Source: Cyanobacteriota bacterium (GTDB taxonomy: Bacteria > Cyanobacteriota > Cyanobacteriia > CACIAM-69d). From it: DNA of 64,000 nt. The notes below the pieces were generated by a model, which was not told where the DNA came from, did no database searches, and saw only the letters and a list, made by a program, of their open reading frames with translations. Shown piece after piece: positions 52,719 through 60,560 of the stretch. The DNA is taken from assembly GCA_022402445.1 (NCBI GenBank), contig JAKRSF010000010.1, positions 186,001 to 250,000 on the forward strand. The letters run 5' to 3'. Position numbers and translations under genes: made by a program. Each line of letters begins with the position of its first letter. Within the stretch, counting starts at the first letter, position 1.

Positions 52719-53360
52719 ATGTTTGCGGAGAATCCGGAACCCCGCTGCCCCTGTGTTTTATTGCTGGATCGATCGGGATCAATGGCAGGCCCTCCTATGG
52801 CCGCGTTGAATGAAGGTCTACGCACCTTTCAGGCGGATCTCAATCGCGATGATCTGGCCCGAAAACGGGTGGAAATTGCCATTGTTACGTTTGATGACCG
52901 GGTGCAGATTCTGCAAGATTTTGTAACGGCGGATGGGTTTGAAGCGCCCACCCTGGAGCCGGGGGGTATGACCTATATGGGGGCGGCGATCCATGCGGCC
53001 CTCGATGCCCTTGAGGCCCGCAAGCGCCAGTACCGGGCCAATGGGGTGGCCTACTATCGCCCGTGGGTGTTTTTGATTACGGATGGGGCTCCGTCCGATG
53101 AGCCGGGGACGGTGGAGAAGGCGGCGCTGCGGATCCGGGCGGCGGAGGATGCGAAATCCCTGGCGTTTTTTGCGGTGGGGGTGGAGGACGCGGATATGGG
53201 GAAATTGCGGGAGATTGCGGTGCGTGATCCCCTGAAGTTGCGGGGGTTGCAGTTTCGGGAATTGTTCCTGTGGCTGTCGGCGAGTATGCAGCGGGTGTCC
53301 CAGTCCCGGACGGATGAACAGGTGCCCCTGCCGTCGCCGGCGGGCTGGGGTGAGGTGTAG
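52719..53360 (+). CDS. TerY-like von Willebrand factor A domain protein
   Basis: A 213-residue single VWA domain. The metal-ion-dependent adhesion site is complete: DRSGSM (DxSxS), Thr in GGMTYMGAA, and Asp in LITDGAPSDE. The sequence, from FAENPEPRCPCVLLLDRSGS on, is of the TerY/YegL type (COG4245). TerY proteins go with a PP2C phosphatase and often a Ser/Thr kinase in TerY-P modules of signalling or metal/defence stress. Here the PP2C gene follows after five bases, but no kinase is in sight. ATG 52719 is used for its fit to the family; an upstream in-frame start adds low-complexity sequence. Confidence 0.85.
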   Translation: MFAENPEPRCPCVLLLDRSGSMAGPPMAALNEGLRTFQADLNRDDLARKRVEIAIVTFDDRVQILQDFVTADGFEAPTLEPGGMTYMGAAIHAALDALEARKRQYRANGVAYYRPWVFLITDGAPSDEPGTVEKAALRIRAAEDAKSLAFFAVGVEDADMGKLREIAVRDPLKLRGLQFRELFLWLSASMQRVSQSRTDEQVPLPSPAGWGEV

Positions 53361-53365
53361 GGGGG

Positions 53366-54232
53366 ATGGATCGGCTAGGGACGGTGGAAAGGGGGCAGGC
53401 TTGGCGGGCGATCGCGGCGTCGGTGGCGGGGACGGGCCATGAGCGGCGATCGCTGCCGAACCAGGATGCGGTGGCGTGGCGATCGCGGGGGGGCTGGCTG
53501 TGGGGGGCCGTGGCGGATGGGGCCGGGTCGGCGGCGCGATCGCAGTGGGGTGCCCAGCGGGCGGTGGAAACGGTGACGGCGGTCCTGGGGGTCCAGGTGG
53601 CGGCGGCGTTGGCAACCTCAAGGGCGGGGAGCGATCGCCCGGATCCAGAGCCCCAAAATTCCCTGGCGGCGCGGCTGCGGGATGGCCTTAAAACCTCCCT
53701 AGCCCTGGCCCGGGCGGATCTAGAAACCCTGGCGCGGCAGGAAAACATTCCCCTGCGGGAGTTGGCCTGCACGACGATCGCGATCGCGGCGGGACCGAAC
53801 CTGGCGATCGCGGCGCAAATTGGCGATGGGGCGGCGGTGGTGGCGGACGCGGCGGGCCAGTGCCACACCCTCACCCGCCCGCAACAGGGGGAATATGCCA
53901 ACGAAACCGTATTCCTGACGGGGGATGGGGCGATCGCCGCGATCGTCTATGGGGAATTTCAAGGCACCCTCGCCCATGTGGCCCTTTTTTCCGACGGCCT
54001 CCAGCGCCTCGCCCTCGAACTGCCCAGCGGCGATCCCTTTGGCCCCTTCTTTGCCCCCCTGTTTCAGTTCGTGCAGGCCAGCGACGATCCCGCAGCGGCC
54101 CAGGAAACCCTCAGCGCCTTCCTGCGATCGCCCAAGGTCACCGCCCGCACCGACGATGACCTCACCCTCCTGCTCGGCAGTTTGCATCCGGGGCAAGGCG
54201 ATCGCCCTACAGCAGAAAACGCACCCCAATGA
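53366..54232 (+). CDS. PP2C-family protein phosphatase
   Basis: A 288-residue PP2C. It keeps the metal-binding motifs: NQDAVAW, VADGAGSAARS, QIGDGAAVV, LFSDGLQ and RTDDDLTLLL. These place Asp residues for two Mn/Mg ions. It is of the bacterial type that pairs with TerY-like VWA proteins, five bases upstream here. The likely substrate is a phosphoprotein, perhaps the VWA protein or an unlinked kinase. The end of the gene overlaps the convergent transporter gene by 26 bases. Confidence 0.88.
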   Translation: MDRLGTVERGQAWRAIAASVAGTGHERRSLPNQDAVAWRSRGGWLWGAVADGAGSAARSQWGAQRAVETVTAVLGVQVAAALATSRAGSDRPDPEPQNSLAARLRDGLKTSLALARADLETLARQENIPLRELACTTIAIAAGPNLAIAAQIGDGAAVVADAAGQCHTLTRPQQGEYANETVFLTGDGAIAAIVYGEFQGTLAHVALFSDGLQRLALELPSGDPFGPFFAPLFQFVQASDDPAAAQETLSAFLRSPKVTARTDDDLTLLLGSLHPGQGDRPTAENAPQ

Positions 54233-55544
54233 ACAGGGCCGAAATCCCCAACTGGGCCAGCATCACCGGCATCCCGTAGCGCAGAAACCGCTTGAAGGAA
54301 ATGGGATGACCGTGCTGCTCCGCGATCCCCGCCGCCACAATATTCGACGACGCCCCCACCAGGGTGCCATTGCCCCCCAAGGTCGCGCCAAACATCATGG
54401 CGTAGAACAAAGGCAGCACCGCCGGCGGCAGCGATCCGCTGTAATCCGTCGCCAAAATCTCCGGCGGCGCAAGGTTTACCTGCACCACATACTCCTTCAG
54501 CAGGGGCACGGCGGCCACCACCAGGGGAATGTTGGGGATCAGCGTCGAAATGCCCCCCATCAGGAACAGCAGCAGAATCGACCCGATGAAAATGTTTTGC
54601 CCCAGGACCAGGGCCAGCAAGCCCGACAGTTGGCTCAGGACGCCGGTTTTTTCTAGGGAGCCGATCAGCACAAAAATCGCCATAAAAAACAGCAGGGTGC
54701 TCCAATCCACATCCGCCAGGATGCGATGGACCGTATCGATTTTGCTGTGGTGGGCGAGGAAGAGGGCCAATGCGGCCCCCATCAGGGCGGCGGCGGCGGG
54801 GGGCACGGGGCTCGGCAGCAGTTCCCCCACCACGAAGAGGATGAGCATGAAGGCCGCGATCGCGCTGCCGACGATCAACATGCGCGGATGCTCAATGGTG
54901 GGCAGGGGAATTTCCTCCGGATGCTCCAACTTCTGCCGCCACAGGCGCGGGAACAGCCACGGCAGCATGACAACAATCACCGCGATCGACAGCACCCCGC
55001 CGATCGCCAGCCGCTCCAGATATTGCAAAAAGGTGACATTCACCGCATCCCCCACGATGTAGGTGGCCGGATCCCCCACCAGGGTCAGCAGGCCCGCGCT
55101 ATTGGCCACCAGCACCAGCAAAATCAGCAGCGGCACGAAATCCACCCCCAAATCCATCGCCAGGGGCGGCAGCAGGGGAGCTAAGAGGGCCACGGTAGTT
55201 GCGTTGGGCAGCACGGCACAGATGGGGGCGGTGATGCCCACGATCGCCAGGAGCAAGCGTCGGCCGCTGCCCTGGGCCATCTGGACCATGCGCCCCGCCA
55301 GGTAGTCAAACACGCGGGTGGGTTGGAAGGCCCGCACCGTCACCATCACCCCAAACAGCAGGGTCAAGGTGGGGTAGCCGCGCCCGATGAAATCAATGGC
55401 CTCCGTCAGGGTGAGCACATGGCCGAACACCAGCAGCAGCGCCCCCATCAGGGCGGCAACGGTGAGGTGAACGGAGTCGGTGGCTACTACGAAAATGACC
55501 GCCACGAAGACCGTGGCGGAGGCGACCGCTTGTAGATTTTCCAT
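54207..55544 (-). CDS. ArsB/NhaD or SLC13-type transporter
   Basis: A 445-residue membrane protein with about eleven hydrophobic helices. The sequence (LLFGVMVTVRAFQPTRVFDY, VLPNATTVALLAPL, LVGDPATYIVGDAVNVTF, LIPNIPLVVAAVPLL and MMFGATLGGNGTLVGASSNI) has the two NP-containing hairpins and GGN..LVGASSNI end of the ion-transporter superfamily (ArsB, NhaD, P-protein). It could move Na+/H+, arsenite or organic anions; no ars regulatory genes are near, so I do not choose. It overlaps the PP2C gene tail to tail. Confidence 0.88.
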   Translation of the reverse strand: MENLQAVASATVFVAVIFVVATDSVHLTVAALMGALLLVFGHVLTLTEAIDFIGRGYPTLTLLFGVMVTVRAFQPTRVFDYLAGRMVQMAQGSGRRLLLAIVGITAPICAVLPNATTVALLAPLLPPLAMDLGVDFVPLLILLVLVANSAGLLTLVGDPATYIVGDAVNVTFLQYLERLAIGGVLSIAVIVVMLPWLFPRLWRQKLEHPEEIPLPTIEHPRMLIVGSAIAAFMLILFVVGELLPSPVPPAAAALMGAALALFLAHHSKIDTVHRILADVDWSTLLFFMAIFVLIGSLEKTGVLSQLSGLLALVLGQNIFIGSILLLFLMGGISTLIPNIPLVVAAVPLLKEYVVQVNLAPPEILATDYSGSLPPAVLPLFYAMMFGATLGGNGTLVGASSNIVAAGIAEQHGHPISFKRFLRYGMPVMLAQLGISALFIGVRFLL

Positions 55545-55884
55545 AGATTTGATCCCAATGGCCGACGAGGTTAGCTGGCGGGCTAGGAAATGGGATTTTC
55601 CTTTTCCAGGGTTTGGAAATGCGCCCCAAGTATCAGGTGGGTCCCCCGTTCGCCGGATGCCCGAAGGGTCCGGTCAATTAGGCACGATGAATGGTGGTGG
55701 TTTTAGAGGGTTGACGGATCCATAGGGCTGTGGAGCAGCGGCTATGGATTTCCATTGAGTGTATCGAAAATGCTGGTGAAATGCTGATGATGGGGGGGAT
55801 CTAGGGGACGGTTGGGGGGATGGGGGCGCGGGGGGTTTTAAGGTGGGGCTAACGAATCAATGCCCCATGGAGATTTGAGCCACC
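55545..55884. other. divergent spacer, no gene seen
   Basis: Some 340 bases between the transporter (-) and the secreted helical protein (+). It contains G-rich tracts (55790-55850) and no ORF, hairpin terminator or repeat I can support. Confidence 0.5.
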
Positions 55885-56460
55885 ATGATTGTTTGCTGCC
55901 CTCGGAGTCGCTTTGCCGTTCGCTGCGTTGCCCTGGCCGTCGGTGCGATCGCGGGTCTACCCGTTGCCCTTGGAGCCCGCGCGGCGATCGCCCTGCCCGA
56001 GGCTCCCCTGGGGGCTGGGTCCGTTGCCCATCCTGGCCTGAAACAGGTCAACCGCGATCGCGTCGAGCAGTGCAACCGTCTGGTGGAGGTGCTGAACCGC
56101 CGCACCGGCCTCGACAGCAGCCTCACCCCCGACCAGCAGCCCACCGCCCGCGAACTGTCGGATCTGGCCACCCGCGCCACCGCCCTCGCGGGCACCATCG
56201 GCACCGTGCCCCTGGGCGATCGCACCCTGTTGCGGTACCGCAATGACTTCGCCACCCTCTATCGGGATCTCGGCAGTGCCATGGCCGTCCTCGCCAACGC
56301 CATTGGCCGCATTGAATCGATTCCCCGCACCCCCGAAGGCCGCGCCGAGGCGGAACGCATCCTCGAACAGGTGGCCCAGGCGGAACGCGCCTTTGACGAA
56401 ATTCCGATCCGTGAGGAGCGGCTAGTCAATGGCCTCAATGGCTACTGCGCTGGCCGCTAG
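55885..56460 (+). CDS. secreted helical protein, hypothetical
   Basis: A 191-residue protein with a signal peptide (MIVCCPRSRFAVRCVALAVG-AIAGLPVALGARAAIA, cut near Ala-Ile-Ala at 34-36). The mature part is mainly helical with Arg/Glu/Leu periodicity (GLKQVNRDRVEQCNRLVEVL, LLRYRNDFATLYRDLGSAMA) and two Cys (positions about 63 and 188) that could join. Similar small secreted proteins of unknown function occur in cyanobacteria. It ends 100 bases before glcD on the same strand. Confidence 0.7.
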   Translation: MIVCCPRSRFAVRCVALAVGAIAGLPVALGARAAIALPEAPLGAGSVAHPGLKQVNRDRVEQCNRLVEVLNRRTGLDSSLTPDQQPTARELSDLATRATALAGTIGTVPLGDRTLLRYRNDFATLYRDLGSAMAVLANAIGRIESIPRTPEGRAEAERILEQVAQAERAFDEIPIREERLVNGLNGYCAGR

Positions 56461-56560
56461 GATCCCCGGTGTTTGGGGCGATCTGCCCTGCGCCCCTTCG
56501 CTAGAATGGGGGACGCCCCCGCCGTTTCCCCTGCGTTCCCCGTCGTCCCCTGTTCCCCCC

Positions 56561-58057
56561 ATGACTGCCACTGCCATCCCCCCCCAATCTCGACCCCAGC
56601 CGATCCCCTGGGATGCGATCGCTGCGGATCTGATCGCTGCCCTGGGCGATCGCGCCGTCATCCGCCGCAGGGAAGAACTGCTGGTCTACGAATGCGACGG
56701 CCTCACCAGCTACTGCGAACGGCCCGCGATCGTCGTTCTGCCCACCAGCACCGAGCAAGTGGCCGCCGCCGTCAAAATCTGCAACCGCCACCGTATCCCC
56801 TTCGTGGCCCGTGGGGCTGGCACCGGCCTGTCCGGCGGAGCCCTGCCCGTGCCCGACTGCGTGCTCATCGTCACCGCCCGCATGAACCGCATCCTGGCGA
56901 CGGACCTGGAGAACCAGCGCATCACGGTCCAGCCCGGTGTGGTCAATAACTGGGTGACCCAGGCCGTCAGCGGTGCGGGATTTTATTACGCCCCCGACCC
57001 GTCGAGCCAAATCGTCTGCACCGTCGGCGGCAACGTGGCCGAAAACTCCGGTGGCGTCCATTGCCTCAAATATGGGGTCACCACAAACCATGTCCTGGGC
57101 CTCAAGGTGGTGCTGCCGGACGGGGCGATCGCGGACTTTGGCGGTTCCATTGCCGAAATGCCCGGTTATGACCTCACGGGCCTGTTCGTCGGCTCCGAAG
57201 GCACCCTGGGCATCGCCACGGAAATCACCCTCAAAATTCTCAAAACCGCTGAATACATCAAAGTGCTGCTGGCGGATTTTGCTTCCATGGCCGCCGCAGG
57301 CCAAGCCGTCACCGACATCATCAGCGCGGGCGTCGTCCCCGGCGGCATGGAAATCATGGACAACTTTAGTATCAATGCCGTCGAAGATGTCGCCAAAACC
57401 AACTGCTATCCCCGGGATGCGGCGGCGGTCTTGCTCATTGAACTGGACGGCCTGGAGGTGGAAGTGGAAGCCTACAGCGCCAAGGTGACCGACCTTTGCC
57501 GAGCCAATGGGGCCAGACAGGTGACGGCGGCCACGGATCCGGCGGAACGGCTCAAGCTCTGGAAGGGACGCAAGGCGGCCTTTGCGGCGGCGGGCCACAT
57601 CAGCCCGGACTATTACGTGCAAGATGGGGTGGTGCCCCGCACGAAGCTGGCCTGGGTGCTGGAGGAAATCGCGGCCCTGAGTGAGAAATACGGCTACCGG
57701 GTTGCCAATGTGTTCCACGCGGGGGATGGGAATTTGCATCCGCTGGTGCTCTACGATCGCCGCATTCCCGGCGAGTTGGAGGCGGTGGAGAAGCTGGGGG
57801 GCGAGATTTTGCAGCGGTGCGTGGCGGCGGGGGGTGCCCTGTCGGGGGAGCACGGCATCGGCACCGATAAGCAGTGCTACATGGGCCAGATGTTTTCCGA
57901 GGTGGACCTGGAGACGATGCAGTGGGTGCGATCGGCCCTGAACCCGGAGGGGCTCGCCAATCCCGGCAAGATTTTCCCGACGCCGCGCCTGTGCGGGGAA
58001 TCGGCCAATGCGGCGAAGGCGGCGGGGCTTGAGTTTAAGGGGCTTGAACAGTTCTAG
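56561..58057 (+). CDS. glcD: glycolate dehydrogenase FAD subunit (GlcD)
   Basis: A 498-residue FAD-linked oxidase of the GlcD type. The FAD domain has RGAGTGLSGGALPVPDC, YAPDPSSQIVCTVGGNVAEN and VGSEGTLGIATEITLKIL; the C-terminal cap has VFHAGDGNLHPLVLYD and GEHGIGTDK. In cyanobacteria this enzyme turns photorespiratory glycolate into glyoxylate, partly at the membrane with GlcE and GlcF, which are not here. D-lactate dehydrogenase is the nearest alternative. ATG 56561 is chosen; the upstream ORF extension overlaps the preceding gene. Confidence 0.92.
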   Translation: MTATAIPPQSRPQPIPWDAIAADLIAALGDRAVIRRREELLVYECDGLTSYCERPAIVVLPTSTEQVAAAVKICNRHRIPFVARGAGTGLSGGALPVPDCVLIVTARMNRILATDLENQRITVQPGVVNNWVTQAVSGAGFYYAPDPSSQIVCTVGGNVAENSGGVHCLKYGVTTNHVLGLKVVLPDGAIADFGGSIAEMPGYDLTGLFVGSEGTLGIATEITLKILKTAEYIKVLLADFASMAAAGQAVTDIISAGVVPGGMEIMDNFSINAVEDVAKTNCYPRDAAAVLLIELDGLEVEVEAYSAKVTDLCRANGARQVTAATDPAERLKLWKGRKAAFAAAGHISPDYYVQDGVVPRTKLAWVLEEIAALSEKYGYRVANVFHAGDGNLHPLVLYDRRIPGELEAVEKLGGEILQRCVAAGGALSGEHGIGTDKQCYMGQMFSEVDLETMQWVRSALNPEGLANPGKIFPTPRLCGESANAAKAAGLEFKGLEQF

Positions 58058-58116
58058 GGCTGGGGCTTTTCCTGGAAACCCAAGCCTCACTGCAGAAGGG
58101 CTCTAGCCGACGGGGA

Positions 58117-58136
58117 CAAAGGGCTTCAGCCCCGCG
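58117..58136. repeat. REP-like degenerate palindrome, copy 3
   Basis: CAAAGGGCTTCAGCCCCGCG is the third member of the 20-bp family at 21512 and 40597, with a decayed right end. Confidence 0.55.
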
Positions 58137-58153
58137 CCGAAAAAAATATCGCC

Positions 58154-58179
58154 AAAAAAAACCGACCTCTTCGGGTCGG
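58154..58179 (-). terminator. intrinsic terminator
   Basis: On the minus strand CCGACC and GGTCGG form a six-base-pair stem with a six-base loop, followed by eight T. It can end the candidate sRNA and the NFACT transcript, whose stop is 230 bases upstream. Confidence 0.88.
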
Positions 58180-58319
58180 CGGTGATGCTAAAAAACTGGT
58201 TGTCTACTGCATTTCGCAAGAAGCTCGGAAAAATTCTGGGGGACGGGGCGATCGCGCTTCCCACGGCACAATCTGACCACGGCACAGGGTGGGTCCGACC
58301 CGTCAGTGCTGCTCCTGCT
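58154..58319 (-). ncRNA. candidate small RNA of about 165 nt
   Basis: A minus-strand unit with its own promoter and terminator but no ORF. Transcription should start near 58319 and end at the terminator (58179-58154). Inside is a direct repeat TGTGCCGTGG at about 16-base spacing. The 5' segment CGGGTCGG (58302-58295) is an exact complement of CCGACCCG (58179-58172), which contains the terminator's 5' arm, so the RNA can close an 8-bp long-range stem or form the terminator. This fits a stand-alone regulatory RNA or an attenuator-like switch. No minus-strand gene follows within 2 kb. It does not look like Yfr1 (no ACTCCTCACAC). Confidence 0.5.
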
Positions 58320-58325
58320 GGACTG

Positions 58326-58355
58326 ATTGTAGTGGCGGATACGAAAAATATGCAA
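58326..58355 (-). promoter_or_regulatory. sigma-70-type promoter of candidate sRNA
   Basis: On the minus strand -35 TTGCAT (58355-58350), an 18-base spacer and -10 TACAAT (58331-58326). Confidence 0.55.
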
Positions 58356-58408
58356 CAAAAGTTAACAGGGTTCCCTGACATTGTGTAGCGATCGTTACGG
58401 TGTGGTCC

Positions 58409-60145
58409 CTAGGGGGTGGCGGGGGCGATCGCGATCGCCCGTTGGGGGTTGGCCCAGAGGACGGTTTCGCGGCGGTAGAGGACGGTGCCGGGGCTAGCGC
58501 CCTTGGGTTTGTAGACGTGGCGGGGGTGGGTGTAGACCACCGGTACGGCGTCGCTGTGGCGGGCGCGGCTGTGGCGGGCGGCAAGGTCGGCGGCGGTTTG
58601 GAGGTCCGTGTCGGTGGGGGCGGTGCCCGGTGGCAGGCGCAGGAGTACGTGGCTACCGGCGATTTCCTGGGCGTGGAACCACAGGTCATAGTCCCCGGCG
58701 AGGCGGAAGGTGAGGCGATCGTTTTGGCCGTTGTTGCGCCCGACCCAAATGTTGTGGCCGCTGGGGGTTTGGTAGCGGTGGAATCCTTCGGCGCGATCGC
58801 GATCGGGTCGTCGATAGCCCGGATCGGCGAGATAGCCTTGGTTGATTAATTCGTCGCGGATTTCTTCGATCGCGGCGAGGTCGTCCGGGTGGCGGTAGCG
58901 ATCGCAGTCAAGCAAAGCCGTTTCTACCCGCTCTAGATAATTGAGTTCATCGGTGACCGCCGCCAAAAGGGGTTCAATGGCTTGACGCGATCGCTTGAGT
59001 TTTTGGTGTTTTTTATAGAATTTTTGGGCATTGCTGACCGCGTCGAGGGCTGGGTCAAGGGGAATGGAAATAGGCGCTTCCGTCTCAAAGTCCGGCAGGG
59101 TAATCGCAGCCATTCCCGGCTGCCAATGGTGCAAATGGGCCATCAGTAAATCCGCCTGGGCGCGCATTTGATCGGCTTCATTGGACAGGGCGAGGCGATC
59201 GCGGAATTCATCCCGTTTCTTGGTCAATTTCGCCGTTTGATTCGCCACCTTCTGGCGCAATTGATGCACTAGCCGCTGGAACGTGTCCCCATTGAGGCGA
59301 TCGCCATAGTACCGATCCAATAGCTCCTGCACCGTCGGCGCGGCCTGCCCCTGGGGTGCCCCCACGACGCTATAGCCCGTGGCGGTCCAGACCGGATCAA
59401 AGGTTTCTGTTTCTAGGGCCTTCAGCCAGCCTCGCCAAACGTCAAAGAGTCGCCGCCATTCAATCTCCGTTAAGTTCGCCGTGGCCTGATCTGGGTCCAG
59501 GTCTGCCATCTGGGCCAGCGATCGCGCCAGGGTCGAACTGAGGCCCCGATAGCTTTTCACCAACTGCCGCGCGATCGCCCCCGGCACCAGCCCCACGCGA
59601 TCGCGCCAGCTTTCAAAGGGCTCCTCGATCCGGGGCGTCGTATCCACCAGCGGCGGCGGCAACTCGTAGGGCTGCCCCGTTTGGATGGGCCGAATGCGGG
59701 ACTGCTGGGAACTCACCTGATGGGCCGCCGTTACAATCACATTCTCTGCCGTGCAGAGAATCACATTGCTGTATTTGCCCATGATTTCCACATACAAATG
59801 CCACTGCACCGGATCCCCCGGCCGCCGCGCGAATTGCAGATCCACCACCCGTTCCCAGGGGGTAACCCGGTCAAACTTCACAATTGCTAGCCCCTTCAAC
59901 TGGTGCAAAAGCTGCTGGCTGAACGTAAACGTATCCGGCTCCTTCGGCGGTGCTTCCCCCATATGGATGCGCGCCGCCTCCGGGTGCCAGCCGATCGCCA
60001 GCCAGCCCCGCCGCTCCAGGGTCCGCAAACAGAGATAGACCGTGAAGCGATCGCGCTGAAACACCTGTTCCAACCGGGCAGGGCACCAATCTCGCCCCAA
60101 CTCCGCCACGGCGGCGGCAAAGGTGGTGTAGTCAACGGGTTGCAT
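58409..60145 (-). CDS. NFACT family protein (RqcH/Rqc2 homologue)
   Basis: A 578-residue protein with the NFACT layout: N-terminal domain (MQPVDYTTFAAAVAELGRDW, VDLQFARRPGDPVQWHLYVE, MGKYSNVILC), helix-hairpin and coiled-coil (NQTAKLTKKRDEFRDRLALS, FYKKHQKLKRSRQAIEPL) and C-terminal NFACT-R domain (GHNIWVGRNNGQNDRLTFRL, DLWFHAQEIAGSHVLLRLPP). Relatives bind stalled 50S subunits and add alanine tails to nascent chains for decay. Older annotation as fibronectin-binding protein is misleading for a cyanobacterium. ATG 60145 is chosen over 60193 because it begins the conserved MQPVDYT. Confidence 0.92.
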   Translation of the reverse strand: MQPVDYTTFAAAVAELGRDWCPARLEQVFQRDRFTVYLCLRTLERRGWLAIGWHPEAARIHMGEAPPKEPDTFTFSQQLLHQLKGLAIVKFDRVTPWERVVDLQFARRPGDPVQWHLYVEIMGKYSNVILCTAENVIVTAAHQVSSQQSRIRPIQTGQPYELPPPLVDTTPRIEEPFESWRDRVGLVPGAIARQLVKSYRGLSSTLARSLAQMADLDPDQATANLTEIEWRRLFDVWRGWLKALETETFDPVWTATGYSVVGAPQGQAAPTVQELLDRYYGDRLNGDTFQRLVHQLRQKVANQTAKLTKKRDEFRDRLALSNEADQMRAQADLLMAHLHHWQPGMAAITLPDFETEAPISIPLDPALDAVSNAQKFYKKHQKLKRSRQAIEPLLAAVTDELNYLERVETALLDCDRYRHPDDLAAIEEIRDELINQGYLADPGYRRPDRDRAEGFHRYQTPSGHNIWVGRNNGQNDRLTFRLAGDYDLWFHAQEIAGSHVLLRLPPGTAPTDTDLQTAADLAARHSRARHSDAVPVVYTHPRHVYKPKGASPGTVLYRRETVLWANPQRAIAIAPATP

Positions 60146-60560
60146 AGGGCGATCGCGCCACGGACGCGGAGAAGGCGACGCCCATTTTAACAAGGCTGCC
60201 TCCCCGCCACCGCCCCACCCATGCCGAACGCTCCCCCGCGATCGCCCAATATCACCTTAAGAACCCTTAAAGGAAAGGTTAAAGTCCGTCTAAAGCTATC
60301 CCCAAAGCCATACTCAAGGTCAGCCCCAAAAACCGCCCAAAATCATCCCCTAAAAATCCCCTAGGTCATCCCTTAGAGCCGTCTTAAAAGGCAAAAGTTG
60401 CTAACACCTAAGCTCGCCCTTGAGTTCCCCTAAGGGCAAATTTGCCCCGCAACAATTCTCTCCCGAAGGATTTCCTTAATCCCCGTAGGAATCAAAACCG
60501 AACGGTGAATAATACTAAATACTCTCCATAGCCAGTCCAGCGCTGGCCCAACCGCAACCC
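60146..60560. other. long leader before the channel gene
   Basis: About 400 bases, AT-richer than the neighbours, with many short CCCTTAA/CCCCTAA-like words between 60240 and 60440 and a palindromic GGGCAAATTTGCCC at 60437-60450. A TAATAC box lies near 60510. It is likely the promoter and untranslated leader. Confidence 0.45.

Noticed and set aside
56501-58090. 529-codon minus-strand frame opposite glcD
   Set aside because: Shadow of glcD; Gly/His/Arg-rich with no conserved motif.
58103-58381. 92-codon minus-strand frame across the candidate sRNA
   Set aside because: Its start lies upstream of the promoter, it reads through the terminator, and no ribosome site or family likeness is present.
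58182-58388. 68-codon plus-strand frame across the same region
   Set aside because: No ribosome site and no recognisable protein features; it crosses the promoter elements of the other strand.
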